From Nocardia elegans NBRC 108235 (GTDB lineage: Bacteria; Actinomycetota; Actinomycetes; Mycobacteriales; Mycobacteriaceae), in assembly GCF_001612845.1 (NCBI RefSeq), contig NZ_BDBF01000024.1, positions 1 to 64,000 of the forward strand: DNA of 64,000 bases, in the 5' to 3' direction. Positions within the stretch are counted from its first letter, which is position 1; each line of letters starts with the position of its first letter. The translations under genes were made by a program, and so were the position numbers. The notes below the pieces were generated by a model. That model was not told the DNA's origin, did no database searches, and saw only the letters and a program-made list of their open reading frames with translations. Below are positions 19,150-27,220 of this stretch, piece after piece.

Positions 19150-20439
19150 CTACTCGCCCGGTCCGTCCAGCGGTTCCAGTTCGTCGGGATCGAAATACAG
19201 GTAGCGCCCGTACCATTCGTGCAGATCGGCTCCGGGATCGTCGGCGATGACCACACCGACATGGGTGCGCCCGTCGACGTCGGCGTGCACCGAGGTGACC
19301 CGTGCGTCCCTGCCGTCGAAGAACATGTCGTGGATGTCGGCGCGCCGGGCCGGATGCAGCCGGACCATGCTCCCCTTGCGCACCAGCGTCCCGGCGATGG
19401 GCACGGCGTCCGAATCGGGCCGCACCGCACCGTCGGCCACCGGATCCCACCAGTCCGTCCCGGGCGGGATCTCCGGCACCAGCCGGTTCTGCTCCCCGCC
19501 CGGGTCGCGCAGCACGCCGTGTAGTCGCGCCATCTGCTCGGCGGTCATCGCGTCACAGCTGTCGACGATGCGGGCCGCGCGTGGATCGGTGGCCCGCGCG
19601 GCCGCCTTCTCCTCGTCGGTCATGGCCATGACGCGCAGGGTGAGGATCTCGTCGATCTCGGTGGCGTCGTAGAGCGATTCCTGGCTCTGCTCGGCGATTT
19701 CGGGATGGTCGTAGAGGATGATGGGCGAAATCAGCATCAAGCTGCGGTCGCCGGGCGGGCCGGCCAGTACCGGGAAGCAGCGATGCTGGACGCACCGCGC
19801 CACGGCGGACTCGGCGTCCGGCGGCGGTTCCAGCAGCGAGACGAATTCCGCGCCGCCGGCCTCGGCGATCACGTGCGCGCCGAGCATCGAGCGAGCCAGG
19901 GCGTCGCGACGGTCGGTAGCCGGTTCCCCGGTATTGCGCACGGTCACAGTGAGAATCGGATATCCGCCCTCGGTCGCGACGGCGAGCTCGAATTCGCCGC
20001 GCAGCGGCCGGCGAGTACGCACGATGTCCGCGCGCCCGGTCGCCGGATCGGCGAGGGGTTCGGTGTCGCGACCTCCCGGAATCTCGAACGGCACCGTCGT
20101 GGCGACCGGAGCGCACGGTCCGACGGTGATCTCCCGTTCGACGGCCTCGTCCCAGTCGGGCCAGGTGGTGCCCACGGCGGCGCGATGTTGCAGCTGCAGG
20201 AACCGCAGTGTGAACCGCAGGACCGGGTCGCCGTCCGGGGCTATCGGCATCTGCCCGGCGAGTTCGGACTCCTCCCCCAATCCGGACCCGTGCGCGCCGA
20301 CCGGACCGAGGACGCCGAATTGCCAGCGGCAGCGGTTCTTTCGCGCGTCGGCCCGGTACGGGTAGAGCAGATAGCCCTCGTAGAGCACCGCGTCGGCGAC
20401 CGCGCGGGCTCGTGCTCGGCTCGATCCCGCGGTACTCAC
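19150..20439 (-). CDS. Conserved hydrogenase-locus protein of unknown function (429 aa)
   Basis: A 429-residue protein starting VSTAGSSRARARAVADAVLY at GTG 20439, which overlaps the preceding stop (GTGA). No signal peptide, membrane helix or known catalytic motif is visible. Segments that look structured include EGYLLYPYRADARKNRCRW near the N terminus, LMLISPIILYDHPEIAEQS in the middle, and a C-terminal beta-rich piece with GTLVRKGSMVRLHP and HVGVVIADDPGADLHEWYGR, reminiscent of a small barrel. Position between DUF6084 and the membrane peptide in a tightly overlapping operon implies a dedicated role for the group 1h hydrogenase. I do not recognise the family. Confidence 0.75.
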   Translation of the reverse strand: MSTAGSSRARARAVADAVLYEGYLLYPYRADARKNRCRWQFGVLGPVGAHGSGLGEESELAGQMPIAPDGDPVLRFTLRFLQLQHRAAVGTTWPDWDEAVEREITVGPCAPVATTVPFEIPGGRDTEPLADPATGRADIVRTRRPLRGEFELAVATEGGYPILTVTVRNTGEPATDRRDALARSMLGAHVIAEAGGAEFVSLLEPPPDAESAVARCVQHRCFPVLAGPPGDRSLMLISPIILYDHPEIAEQSQESLYDATEIDEILTLRVMAMTDEEKAAARATDPRAARIVDSCDAMTAEQMARLHGVLRDPGGEQNRLVPEIPPGTDWWDPVADGAVRPDSDAVPIAGTLVRKGSMVRLHPARRADIHDMFFDGRDARVTSVHADVDGRTHVGVVIADDPGADLHEWYGRYLYFDPDELEPLDGPGE

Positions 20440-21083
20440 GCCGACTCCTGCGCGCTCGCGAGCAACCGCGCGACCGTCTCGTCGAAACCGAGCAGCCCGT
20501 GCTCGCCCTTGTAGGCCGCGAGCGCGGCCAGGGTGTCCTCGTGCAGCCGCAGCCAACCCGTGGCCGGGAAGTGGGCCGCCATCAGTTCCCGCCACACCGA
20601 GACCGGCATCCGGTAGCGGTCGTCTCGGTCCCAGGGGATCTGCTGCACGGCGAAACCGTTGCTGCCACGGATGAATACGGTCCCGCTGAACAGGAACAGC
20701 AGCGGCACGTCGCCGTCGCGCAGCGCGTGCAGATACTTCGATCCGGCGACCTCGAGGTCGTAGGTGCACGGCATCGGCAGATCCACCTCGGCGCCGCCGG
20801 TGAAGCCGGGAACCGTGGTCGCGCAGTGCATCCACAGGAACGAGCGCTGGGTGTGGTCCCAGCGGTCGCGCGGACCGAACAGATCCAGCAGTCCCGCGCT
20901 CTCGGCATCGGTATAGGTCCGGCGGTTCGGTTCGATGCGCACCTGGGCGCGCAGCGCGATGGCGTGGACGGGTTCGGCACCGACGGAGGCGATTCCGATC
21001 CGCGCGGACAGGATCGGAGTGACCGTGTACGGTTCGGGCTTCAACCCGAGCACCGCGAAGGTGGTGGCGTAGGCGGGGCTCAC
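20436..21083 (-). CDS. Hydrogenase-locus protein (probably DUF6084)
   Basis: 215-residue protein from GTG 21083, reading VSPAYATTFAVLGLKPEPYTV. I associate this with DUF6084, known only from actinobacterial hydrogenase neighbourhoods; the assignment is from memory. It appears to be a soluble beta-rich protein with no obvious cofactor motif. It overlaps both neighbours by 4 nt (GTGA at each junction), so expression should be tightly coupled to the DUF5947-like protein and the 429-residue unknown. Confidence 0.75.
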   Translation of the reverse strand: MSPAYATTFAVLGLKPEPYTVTPILSARIGIASVGAEPVHAIALRAQVRIEPNRRTYTDAESAGLLDLFGPRDRWDHTQRSFLWMHCATTVPGFTGGAEVDLPMPCTYDLEVAGSKYLHALRDGDVPLLFLFSGTVFIRGSNGFAVQQIPWDRDDRYRMPVSVWRELMAAHFPATGWLRLHEDTLAALAAYKGEHGLLGFDETVARLLASAQESA

Positions 21084-21721
21084 GGCGCCTCCCCAGGATC
21101 GAAGGCCCGGGCCCGCGCCGTCGTCTCGGCGAAGAATCGCGCCATGTAGTCGCGCACGTCCGCACCGCCGTCGAAACCGCGCCACAGCAGGCGGATCCGG
21201 CCCACGAACTCGTAGCAGGCGTCGATCGGCAGCAGCAGGCAGCGTGCGGGCACGTCGCCGTCGGGGACCTGGATCAGCAGCGCCTCGACATCGTCGGCGA
21301 GATCGCCGAATTCCGGATGCCGCTCCAGGAATGTCGCCCAATTGTCCAGGGGCAGTTCGGATTCGGTGGCTCCCGCCGGTCCCGGATAGAACGCGACGGT
21401 GCGCCCGGCCGACGAGCTGTGGAAGAAGAAGGCAAGGCCCACAGGGATTTCCAGGCCGTCCCACTCCGGCAGGCTCATCCGGAAATCCGGGAACGAGACG
21501 TATCGCCGCGGGACCGCCCGGTAGCGCAGGGCCGCACCTTGATCGGTGAACAGCAGAGAGCAGCCCCGGCAGACGCACAACATGCGCCGGCTCTCGGTGT
21601 CGACGACGTGCGGATGGTCCGCGCCGACTGGTTCCGCGCACATCTCGCACCGCTCCCCCGCGATCGGAGTCGGCGGGCGTTCGGCCGCGAGGCGGCGCAG
21701 GGCGCGCACGGTCGGATTCAT
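21080..21721 (-). CDS. Hydrogenase-locus zinc-ribbon-like protein (probably DUF5947)
   Basis: 213-residue protein whose N-terminal third carries CEMC (about residues 25-28) and CVCRGC (about 49-54), a four-cysteine knuckle likely to bind zinc or iron. The rest contains PRRYVSFPDFRMSLPEWDGL and a well-conserved-looking LLLPIDACYEFVGRIR stretch. I associate it with DUF5947, tentatively. ATG 21721 overlaps the HhyE stop (ATGA). Role unknown; perhaps assembly of the iron-sulfur protein encoded just upstream. Confidence 0.75.
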   Translation of the reverse strand: MNPTVRALRRLAAERPPTPIAGERCEMCAEPVGADHPHVVDTESRRMLCVCRGCSLLFTDQGAALRYRAVPRRYVSFPDFRMSLPEWDGLEIPVGLAFFFHSSSAGRTVAFYPGPAGATESELPLDNWATFLERHPEFGDLADDVEALLIQVPDGDVPARCLLLPIDACYEFVGRIRLLWRGFDGGADVRDYMARFFAETTARARAFDPGEAP

Positions 21722-22470
21722 CCGCCCACCCCCACCGGAATCGCCACCGACAGTTCGCCGTCACGCACCAGCACCGGCAGCGGCTCGAGATGACCGGCCC
21801 CGTCGAGCCGGGCGCCGCCGTGCACGACGTCGAAGTGGGCGCGGCAACCGGGACAGCGCAGCACCGGATCGCCGCGGACCCCGCGGTGCAGAACCGCACC
21901 GGCCAGCGTCCGATCGCAATTCGGGCAGTGATCGCGGTAGACGTAGATCTCGTCGCCGACCCGGCAGGCGAGCACACTCAGCCCGGCCAGCGCGAATCCA
22001 CCGACCTCACCGGCGGCCAGTCCCGCCAATTCCGGTGCGCCGATCCAGTTTCCGCCGGATCGCACGTGCGCGAACAGCGTCTCCGGGGCGATCACCGCGG
22101 CGTCGGCGCCCGCCTCGGCGGTGACCACCTCGATCGCGGTGATCTCCGGGGCGGCCGCGCGCACGGCGTCCTCCACCGCCAGTTCCAGTGTCACCGAGGA
22201 CGACGGGCAACTGCGGCAGCTTCCGGTCAGCTCCAGCCGCACCACCGCCTCCGCGGTGACCTCGAGCAATCGCACGTCGCCGCCGTGCGATCCCAGATAC
22301 GGCCGCACACTGTCGAGCGCGCCGGCGACCCGGGTCGCCACATCGTGCGGATGCAGGCCGTGCACCAGCAGCAGACTGGCGATCAGGTCGTCGTCGAGCA
22401 GTCGCTGCACCGTGGCGTCGTCCAGGACGGCGAGGATTCGCCGCAGGCCGGCGCCGTACAGGTCGACCAC
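21718..22470 (-). CDS. hhyE: HhyE-like iron-sulfur protein: NifU C-terminal domain plus Rieske-type domain (true start probably upstream)
   Basis: The product combines a NifU-like scaffold domain (VRPYLGSHGGDVRLLEV, then GSCRSCPSSSVTLE with the CxxC pair) and a C-terminal Rieske-like domain with CPNCDRTL and CPGCRAHFDVVHGG. In M. smegmatis HhyE is an iron-sulfur partner required for hydrogenase activity, probably an electron relay. The first standard start codon in frame is GTG 22470, but coding-like sequence (DRWRSAGDRIETLLDA) continues 49 codons further up with no ATG, GTG or TTG. A strong AGGAGGAG (22621-22628) precedes an ATA codon at 22617, so the real protein may start there. It overlaps the DUF5947-like gene by 4 nt. 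Confidence 0.88.
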   Translation of the reverse strand: MVDLYGAGLRRILAVLDDATVQRLLDDDLIASLLLVHGLHPHDVATRVAGALDSVRPYLGSHGGDVRLLEVTAEAVVRLELTGSCRSCPSSSVTLELAVEDAVRAAAPEITAIEVVTAEAGADAAVIAPETLFAHVRSGGNWIGAPELAGLAAGEVGGFALAGLSVLACRVGDEIYVYRDHCPNCDRTLAGAVLHRGVRGDPVLRCPGCRAHFDVVHGGARLDGAGHLEPLPVLVRDGELSVAIPVGVGG

Positions 22471-22650
22471 CTCGCCGACCAGCGCCTCGGCCCGTTCCCG
22501 AGCCGCCGCACCGCCCGCGGAACTGGCATCGAGCAGAGTCTCGATGCGATCGCCCGCGCTGCGCCACCGGTCGTCGCCGACCGTCGCAGCGGACTCACCG
22601 TCAGGACGCGTGGATATCGCCTCCTCCTGCCGCCGGGACCGGATCTCCCG

Positions 22651-24447
22651 CTATCCGGCGGTCGATATCTGTGCCGGTGAATGCACCAGGTCCAGGGTCG
22701 TGCCCTTCCCGAGATACATGTGCACGCCACAGGGCAGGCAGGGATCGAAACTGCGCACGGTGCGCATGATGTCGATGCCCTTGAAGTGCTCGCGGTCGTT
22801 CTCCTCGAAGATCGGCTGTCCCTGCACCGCGTCCTCGTAGGGTCCCGGCGTGCCGAAGCTGTCGCGCGGGTTGGCGTTCCACGGCGTCGGCGGATAGGGG
22901 TGGTAATTCGCGATCTTGCCGTCGCGGATCACCATGTGATGCGACAGCACCCCGCGCACGGCCTCGGTGAAACCGCAGCCGATCCCCTCGTCGGGCACCT
23001 CGAAGTGTTCCCACGTCTTGGTCCGCCCGGCCCGGATCTCCGCGAGCGCCTGCTCGGCGAAATGCAGTGCGCACGCCGCCGCGTAGGCCTGGAAGTACGT
23101 GCGTGCACGATCGCGCTCGATGGTGTTGCTCCCGTACTCCGGAATCTTCCATTCGAGTTCCACCGGCCCCTTCAAGGCGGTCTTGGGCAGGTTGATCTGC
23201 ACGCTGTGCCCGGTCGAGCGCACATAGCCGATGTCGACCAGCCCGGCCAGCGCCGTCGACCACAACCGGGCCAGCGGGCCGCCGCCGGTGTCGAGGGCCA
23301 GATGGTCCTTGCCGTCGAACCAGCGCGGTGACATCACCCAGCTGTACTTGTCGTCGAGGTCGCGTTTCTGCGGCTTCGGATTGGTGTGCTGATTCCACGG
23401 ATGGCGCCGGTCCACCGGATTGCCCAGCGGATCGGTCTTCACGAACATCTCCTGATCGGTCCAGTCGTCGTAATACGAACTGCCCAAAAGGATTCGGATC
23501 CCGAGATTGATGTCGACCAGCGAGGTGGTGACGAGTTTGCCATCCACCACCACACCCGGCGTCACGAACATCCGCCGGCCCCAGTCCTCCATATCCTTGT
23601 ACTCGAAGTTGCAGACCTCCGGATCCTGGAACGAGCCCCAGCATCCCAGCAGGGTGCGCCGCAGCCCGACCCGCTCGTAGCCGGGCACCGCGGTGTAGAA
23701 GAAGTCGAACAGGTCGTCGTGCATCGGCACGACCTTCTTCATGAATTCGACGTAGCGCATCAGCCGCGACATGTAGTCGGTCATCAGCTGGACGGTGGCG
23801 ACCGTGCCGACGCCGCCGGGATACAGCGTCGAGGGATGCACGTGCCGGCCTTCCATGAGACAGAACATCTCTCGCGTATACCGGCTCACCTGCAGCGCCT
23901 CGCGGTAGAACTCACCGGTGAAGGGATTGAGCGCTTCCATGATGTCGCCGATGGTGCGATAGCCGTGCATCGCGGCGTGCGGCGCCTCGGCCTTGCGAGC
24001 GGCGTCGAGAACGCTGGGATTGGTCTCGGCCACCATCTTTTCGCAGAAGTCGACCCCGACCAGATTCTCCTGGAAGATGTTGTGGTCGAACATGTATTCC
24101 GCGGCCTCGCCGAGATTGACGATCCACTCGCCCAGATGCGGCGGCTTCACGCCGTAGGCCATGTTCTGGCAATAGCACGAACAGGTGGCGTGGTTGTCAC
24201 CGCAGATTCCGCAGATGCGACTGGTGATGAAGTGCGCATCGCGCGGATCCTTGCCGCGCATGAATATCGAATAGCCGCGGAAGATGGACGACGTGCTGTG
24301 ACATTCGACCACTTCGCGATTCTCGAAATCGATCTTCGTGTAGATACCGAGGCTGCCGACGATACGGGTGATCGGGTCCCACGCCATTTCGACGAGCGAC
24401 TCCGGCTCGATTTTCTTGTGCGACGCCTCCGGGATGATCTGTGTCAT
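22651..24447 (-). CDS. hhyL: Group 1h [NiFe] hydrogenase large subunit
   Basis: Catalytic subunit (598 aa) of a high-affinity, oxygen-tolerant uptake hydrogenase. The two nickel-binding cysteine pairs are RICGICGDNH (L1) and FDPCLPCGVHMYLG (L2). The precursor continues about 22 residues past the L2 histidine, the tail cleaved by the maturation protease. Sequence features such as MAWDPITRIVGSLGIYTKIDFENREV are typical of the actinobacterial 1h (formerly group 5) class that oxidises atmospheric H2. It lies 12 nt after hhyS. Its TAG stop (22651-22653) is followed almost at once by the hhyE ribosome-binding site. Confidence 0.96.
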   Translation of the reverse strand: MTQIIPEASHKKIEPESLVEMAWDPITRIVGSLGIYTKIDFENREVVECHSTSSIFRGYSIFMRGKDPRDAHFITSRICGICGDNHATCSCYCQNMAYGVKPPHLGEWIVNLGEAAEYMFDHNIFQENLVGVDFCEKMVAETNPSVLDAARKAEAPHAAMHGYRTIGDIMEALNPFTGEFYREALQVSRYTREMFCLMEGRHVHPSTLYPGGVGTVATVQLMTDYMSRLMRYVEFMKKVVPMHDDLFDFFYTAVPGYERVGLRRTLLGCWGSFQDPEVCNFEYKDMEDWGRRMFVTPGVVVDGKLVTTSLVDINLGIRILLGSSYYDDWTDQEMFVKTDPLGNPVDRRHPWNQHTNPKPQKRDLDDKYSWVMSPRWFDGKDHLALDTGGGPLARLWSTALAGLVDIGYVRSTGHSVQINLPKTALKGPVELEWKIPEYGSNTIERDRARTYFQAYAAACALHFAEQALAEIRAGRTKTWEHFEVPDEGIGCGFTEAVRGVLSHHMVIRDGKIANYHPYPPTPWNANPRDSFGTPGPYEDAVQGQPIFEENDREHFKGIDIMRTVRSFDPCLPCGVHMYLGKGTTLDLVHSPAQISTAG

Positions 24448-24459
24448 CGCGAGATCCTC

Positions 24460-25515
24460 CTACCAGGTGCGAGTCGCGCCCGTATCGAGTTTCTCCCCCT
24501 TGTGCCGCCAGTGCGGCTCCTTGTCGACCGTGCGGCCGGTGATGTGACGCAGACTGCGGATCACCGATCCGTACAGCCCCGATGCGGAGGACGAGAGTTT
24601 CCCGCCGGGTGGTTCGTCCATGAACGGCATGAATTTGTCCGGGAATCCCGGCATGGTGCAGCCGATGCAGATACCGCCGACGTTCGGGCATCCGCCGACG
24701 CCGTTGAGCCAGCCGCGTTTGGGCACATTGCATTTCACGACCGGGCCCCAGCACCCCAATTTCACGATGCACTTCGGCGAGCCGTACTCCTCGGCGAAAT
24801 CACCCTGCTCGTAATATCCGGCGCGATCGCATCCCTCGTGCACGGTCGCCCCGAACAACCACTTCGGGCGCAGCGCCTCGTCGAGCGGAATCATCGGCGC
24901 CTGGCCGGTGGCCATGTACAGCAGATAGGTGAGTGTTTCGGACAGGTTGTCCGGCTGGATCGGGCAACCCGGCACGCAGACGATCGGAATATCGGCCTTG
25001 GACTTCCAATCCCAGCCGAGATAATCCGGAACTCCCATCGCTCCGGTCGGATTACCGGCCATCGCGTGAATACCGCCGTAGGTGGCGCAGGTGCCGACCG
25101 CCACCACCGCGGTGGCCTTGGGCGCCAGCCGGTCGAGCCATTCACTGGTGGTCATCGGCTGGTTGGTCTCCGGGTTGTTGCCGAAACCGCACCAATAGCC
25201 GTCGGCGTGTAATTGTTCGTTCGGGATCGAGCCTTCGACCACCAGAACGAAGGGTTCGAGTTCGCCGCGGTCGGCCTTGAAGAACCATTCGAGGAAGTCG
25301 TCGGCTCCCCCGTTCGGACCGCATTCGAAATCGATCAGCGGCCAATGTACGGCGATCTTGGGCAGGCCGGGCAGCGCTCCGAGAGCGATTTCCTCGACGC
25401 TGGGCTGGGTGGCGGCAGTCAACGCCACCGAATCGCCGTCACAACTGAGGCCCGCGTTGATCCACAGGACGTGTATCAGCGTCTCTTCGGCCCGAACTGC
25501 TTCCTGGGTTGGCAT
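24460..25515 (-). CDS. hhyS: Group 1h [NiFe] hydrogenase small subunit
   Basis: Electron-transfer subunit (351 aa) with three iron-sulfur clusters. The N terminus has no Tat signal peptide, so the enzyme is not exported by the usual route. The proximal-cluster motif reads LSCDGDS: Cys25 is present, but the second position is Asp28 where most small subunits have Cys. A 3-Cys/1-Asp proximal cluster is known from the crystallised Ralstonia 1h enzyme and is linked to oxygen insensitivity. Medial and distal ligands lie in HEGCDRAGYYEQGDF, KLGCWGPVVKCNVPKRGW and GCPNVGGICIGCTMPGFPD. Confidence 0.96.
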   Translation of the reverse strand: MPTQEAVRAEETLIHVLWINAGLSCDGDSVALTAATQPSVEEIALGALPGLPKIAVHWPLIDFECGPNGGADDFLEWFFKADRGELEPFVLVVEGSIPNEQLHADGYWCGFGNNPETNQPMTTSEWLDRLAPKATAVVAVGTCATYGGIHAMAGNPTGAMGVPDYLGWDWKSKADIPIVCVPGCPIQPDNLSETLTYLLYMATGQAPMIPLDEALRPKWLFGATVHEGCDRAGYYEQGDFAEEYGSPKCIVKLGCWGPVVKCNVPKRGWLNGVGGCPNVGGICIGCTMPGFPDKFMPFMDEPPGGKLSSSASGLYGSVIRSLRHITGRTVDKEPHWRHKGEKLDTGATRTW

Positions 25516-25575
25516 GGATGCCGCCTTCCCGAGCCGGGCGGGGGCTGGCCGATCCGGCTCGAAGCCGTCTCAATC

Positions 25576-25591
25576 TGTGATACAGACCACA
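25576..25591 (-). promoter_or_regulatory. CRP-like operator in the hypB-hhyS gap
   Basis: TGTGATACAGACCACA fits the actinobacterial CRP/GlxR consensus TGTGA-N6-TCACA at 9 of 10 positions. It lies about 60 bp upstream of the hhyS start in the only sizeable gap (82 bp) inside the hydrogenase run. A cAMP-CRP-responsive internal promoter for the structural genes is a reasonable inference; binding is untested. Confidence 0.5.
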
Positions 25592-25597
25592 CAGATG

Positions 25598-26596
25598 TTA
25601 GTCGCGTGACATATGAACCTCAATGGGTGCGCCGACCGCGGACGGGCGTTGCCCGGCCAGCCAGCCGTACCAGCCGTCGAGGCCCTCTCCGCTGGTCGCC
25701 GATATCGCGAGGACCGGCACCCCGGAGTTGATCGTGTGGATGTAGCGCGTACAGGTCGCGAGATCGAAGTCGACGTAGGGCAGCAGGTCGATCTTGTTGA
25801 TCAGCACGAGCCCGGCCGCGGCGAACATATGCGGATATTTCAGCGGCTTGTCGGTCCCCTCGGTCACCGAGACGATCACGACCTTCGCGCGCTCACCGAG
25901 GTCGAACAGCGCCGGGCACACCAGATTGCCGACGTTCTCGATCAAGACCACGCTGCCGCGCGCCGGGGCCAGCGAGTCGAGCGCGCCGCGGGTCATCTGC
26001 GCGTCCAGATGACAGCCGGCGCCGGTGTTGATCTGCACCACGGGGCAGCCGGTGGACTCGATCCGCCGCGCGTCCAGCAGCGTCTCCTGATCGCCCTCGA
26101 CGACGGCGATCGGCATGCCCGGGCATTCCCGAATGGTGCGTTCGAGCAGCGTCGTCTTGCCCGCGCCCGGTGAGCTGGTGAGGTTCAATGCCAGGATGTC
26201 CCGCTCGGCCAGCCAGCGCCGATTCTCCTGTGCCAGTTGGTCGTTCTTGGCCAGGACCTTCTGTTCCAGTGTCACCGTCGCGGTCGGCGGACGACCGTCC
26301 TCGTGCTGGGAATCGTGATCGTGCCCGTCGCCTCGGCGGGGACCGTGCTCGTGCGGGTGGCTGCCGTCGTGGGGGTGGTCGTGGCCGTGACCGCCGTCGT
26401 GCGAGTGGTCATGGTCGTGACCGCCGTCGTGCGAGTGGTCATGGTCGTGACCGGCATCGTGCAAGTGGTCGTGGTCGTGACCGGCATCGTGCGAGTGGCC
26501 GTGGCCGTGGTCGCCGTCGTGCGGATGTTCGTGCTCGTGCGGGCCGGTGATCACCACCTGGGTGTCGTCGCCGCCGCATCCGCAGGTTGCGCACAT
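25598..26596 (-). CDS. hypB: HypB nickel-incorporation GTPase with long His-rich repeat region
   Basis: HypB is the SIMIBI GTPase that delivers nickel to the large subunit with HypA. The 332-residue protein has the N-terminal high-affinity nickel motif MCATCGCGG, a ~85-residue histidine-rich tract with about 30 His in 10-residue repeats (GHDHDHSHDG), then the G domain: P-loop SSPGAGKTTLLE, INTGAGCHLDAQM with the metal-binding Cys-His pair, ENVGNLVCPA and NKIDLLPY. The His tract suggests nickel storage as well as delivery. ATG 26596 has GGAGGTGAG upstream and lies within the 3' end of hypA. Confidence 0.96.
   Translation of the reverse strand: MCATCGCGGDDTQVVITGPHEHEHPHDGDHGHGHSHDAGHDHDHLHDAGHDHDHSHDGGHDHDHSHDGGHGHDHPHDGSHPHEHGPRRGDGHDHDSQHEDGRPPTATVTLEQKVLAKNDQLAQENRRWLAERDILALNLTSSPGAGKTTLLERTIRECPGMPIAVVEGDQETLLDARRIESTGCPVVQINTGAGCHLDAQMTRGALDSLAPARGSVVLIENVGNLVCPALFDLGERAKVVIVSVTEGTDKPLKYPHMFAAAGLVLINKIDLLPYVDFDLATCTRYIHTINSGVPVLAISATSGEGLDGWYGWLAGQRPSAVGAPIEVHMSRD
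26371..26520 (-). repeat. 30-bp tandem repeat encoding HypB His-rich segments
   Basis: Five units of exactly 30 bp run head to tail from 26371; units 2 and 3 (26401-26430, 26431-26460) differ at only two positions. Each unit encodes ten residues of the type GHDHDHSHDG, so the reading frame is kept whatever the copy number. Copy-number variation between strains is likely. Confidence 0.9.
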
Positions 26597-26928
26597 GTGT
26601 CACTCACCTCCATGGAGCGGATTCGCAGCTCCCGCCCGGCGCGGATGTCGACGTCGGCGCTGCCGCACGCGCACAGCGGGATCGGATCGGGCAGAGCGAA
26701 CTCGGCGCCGCAGGTGCGGCAGCGCGCCCGGCCCGGAACTTCCTCGATCACGAGTTCGGCGCCCTCGGCGAGGGTCCCTTCGGCCGCGAGGCCGAAACAG
26801 AAGTGCAGGGAATCCGGAACCACCGCGCAGAGCATCCCGATCGCGACGGTCACGCGGTACACCCGCCGCCCGGCAGCGTGTTCACACGCGCCGCTCACGA
26901 TCCCCTGCGCGATTGCCAGCTCGTGCAT
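26551..26928 (-). CDS. hypA: HypA nickel metallochaperone
   Basis: Nickel-binding zinc protein (125 aa) that partners HypB. ATG 26928 gives the required MHELAIAQ N terminus with the nickel-binding His2; an in-frame ATG further up would add 16 residues and is rejected. The zinc site is CRTC...CAC (about residues 70-88). The 3' end runs 46 nt into hypB, extending the protein beyond the usual ~113 residues with the tail TCAQPADAAATTPRW. It is the first gene of the run; the 292 bp before it also contain the promoter of the divergent patatin gene. Confidence 0.94.
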   Translation of the reverse strand: MHELAIAQGIVSGACEHAAGRRVYRVTVAIGMLCAVVPDSLHFCFGLAAEGTLAEGAELVIEEVPGRARCRTCGAEFALPDPIPLCACGSADVDIRAGRELRIRSMEVSDTCAQPADAAATTPRW

Positions 26929-27208
26929 GAGTTCTCTCGATTCATCGATGCGCCGATTCATCGCAGGCCGACCCACTCAGCGTACTCCGGCAACTTTCCC
27001 GCACAACCCGCTTACCAGGAGATCCACTCGTCCCGGCTGCCCCGGCGATCACTCGGCGCCGCCCCCTTCTGCGGTCCCGGGACACGTCCGCCCGTTGCGG
27101 TCCGGCCCTTCCGGAGGCCCTCCGCGCTCACCTGCTGCGCGTCACACCGTGGCCCCGTGTGCCGACACCGGGCCCCGGCTGTGGGAGCACCGCCCTGCGG
27201 GTCGCCGG

Positions 27209-27214
27209 TAGGCT
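27209..27214 (+). promoter_or_regulatory. -10 element TAGGCT, leaderless start for patatin gene
   Basis: TAGGCT fits the mycobacterial TANNNT -10 pattern and ends 6 nt before GTG 27221, the spacing at which transcription starts on the first base of the start codon. No Shine-Dalgarno sequence is visible for this gene, in keeping with a leaderless mRNA. Confidence 0.5.
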
Positions 27215-27220
27215 CGACGC

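Noticed and set aside
26371..26520. CRISPR-like direct repeats
   Set aside because: Units are contiguous without spacers and encode the His-rich region of HypB.
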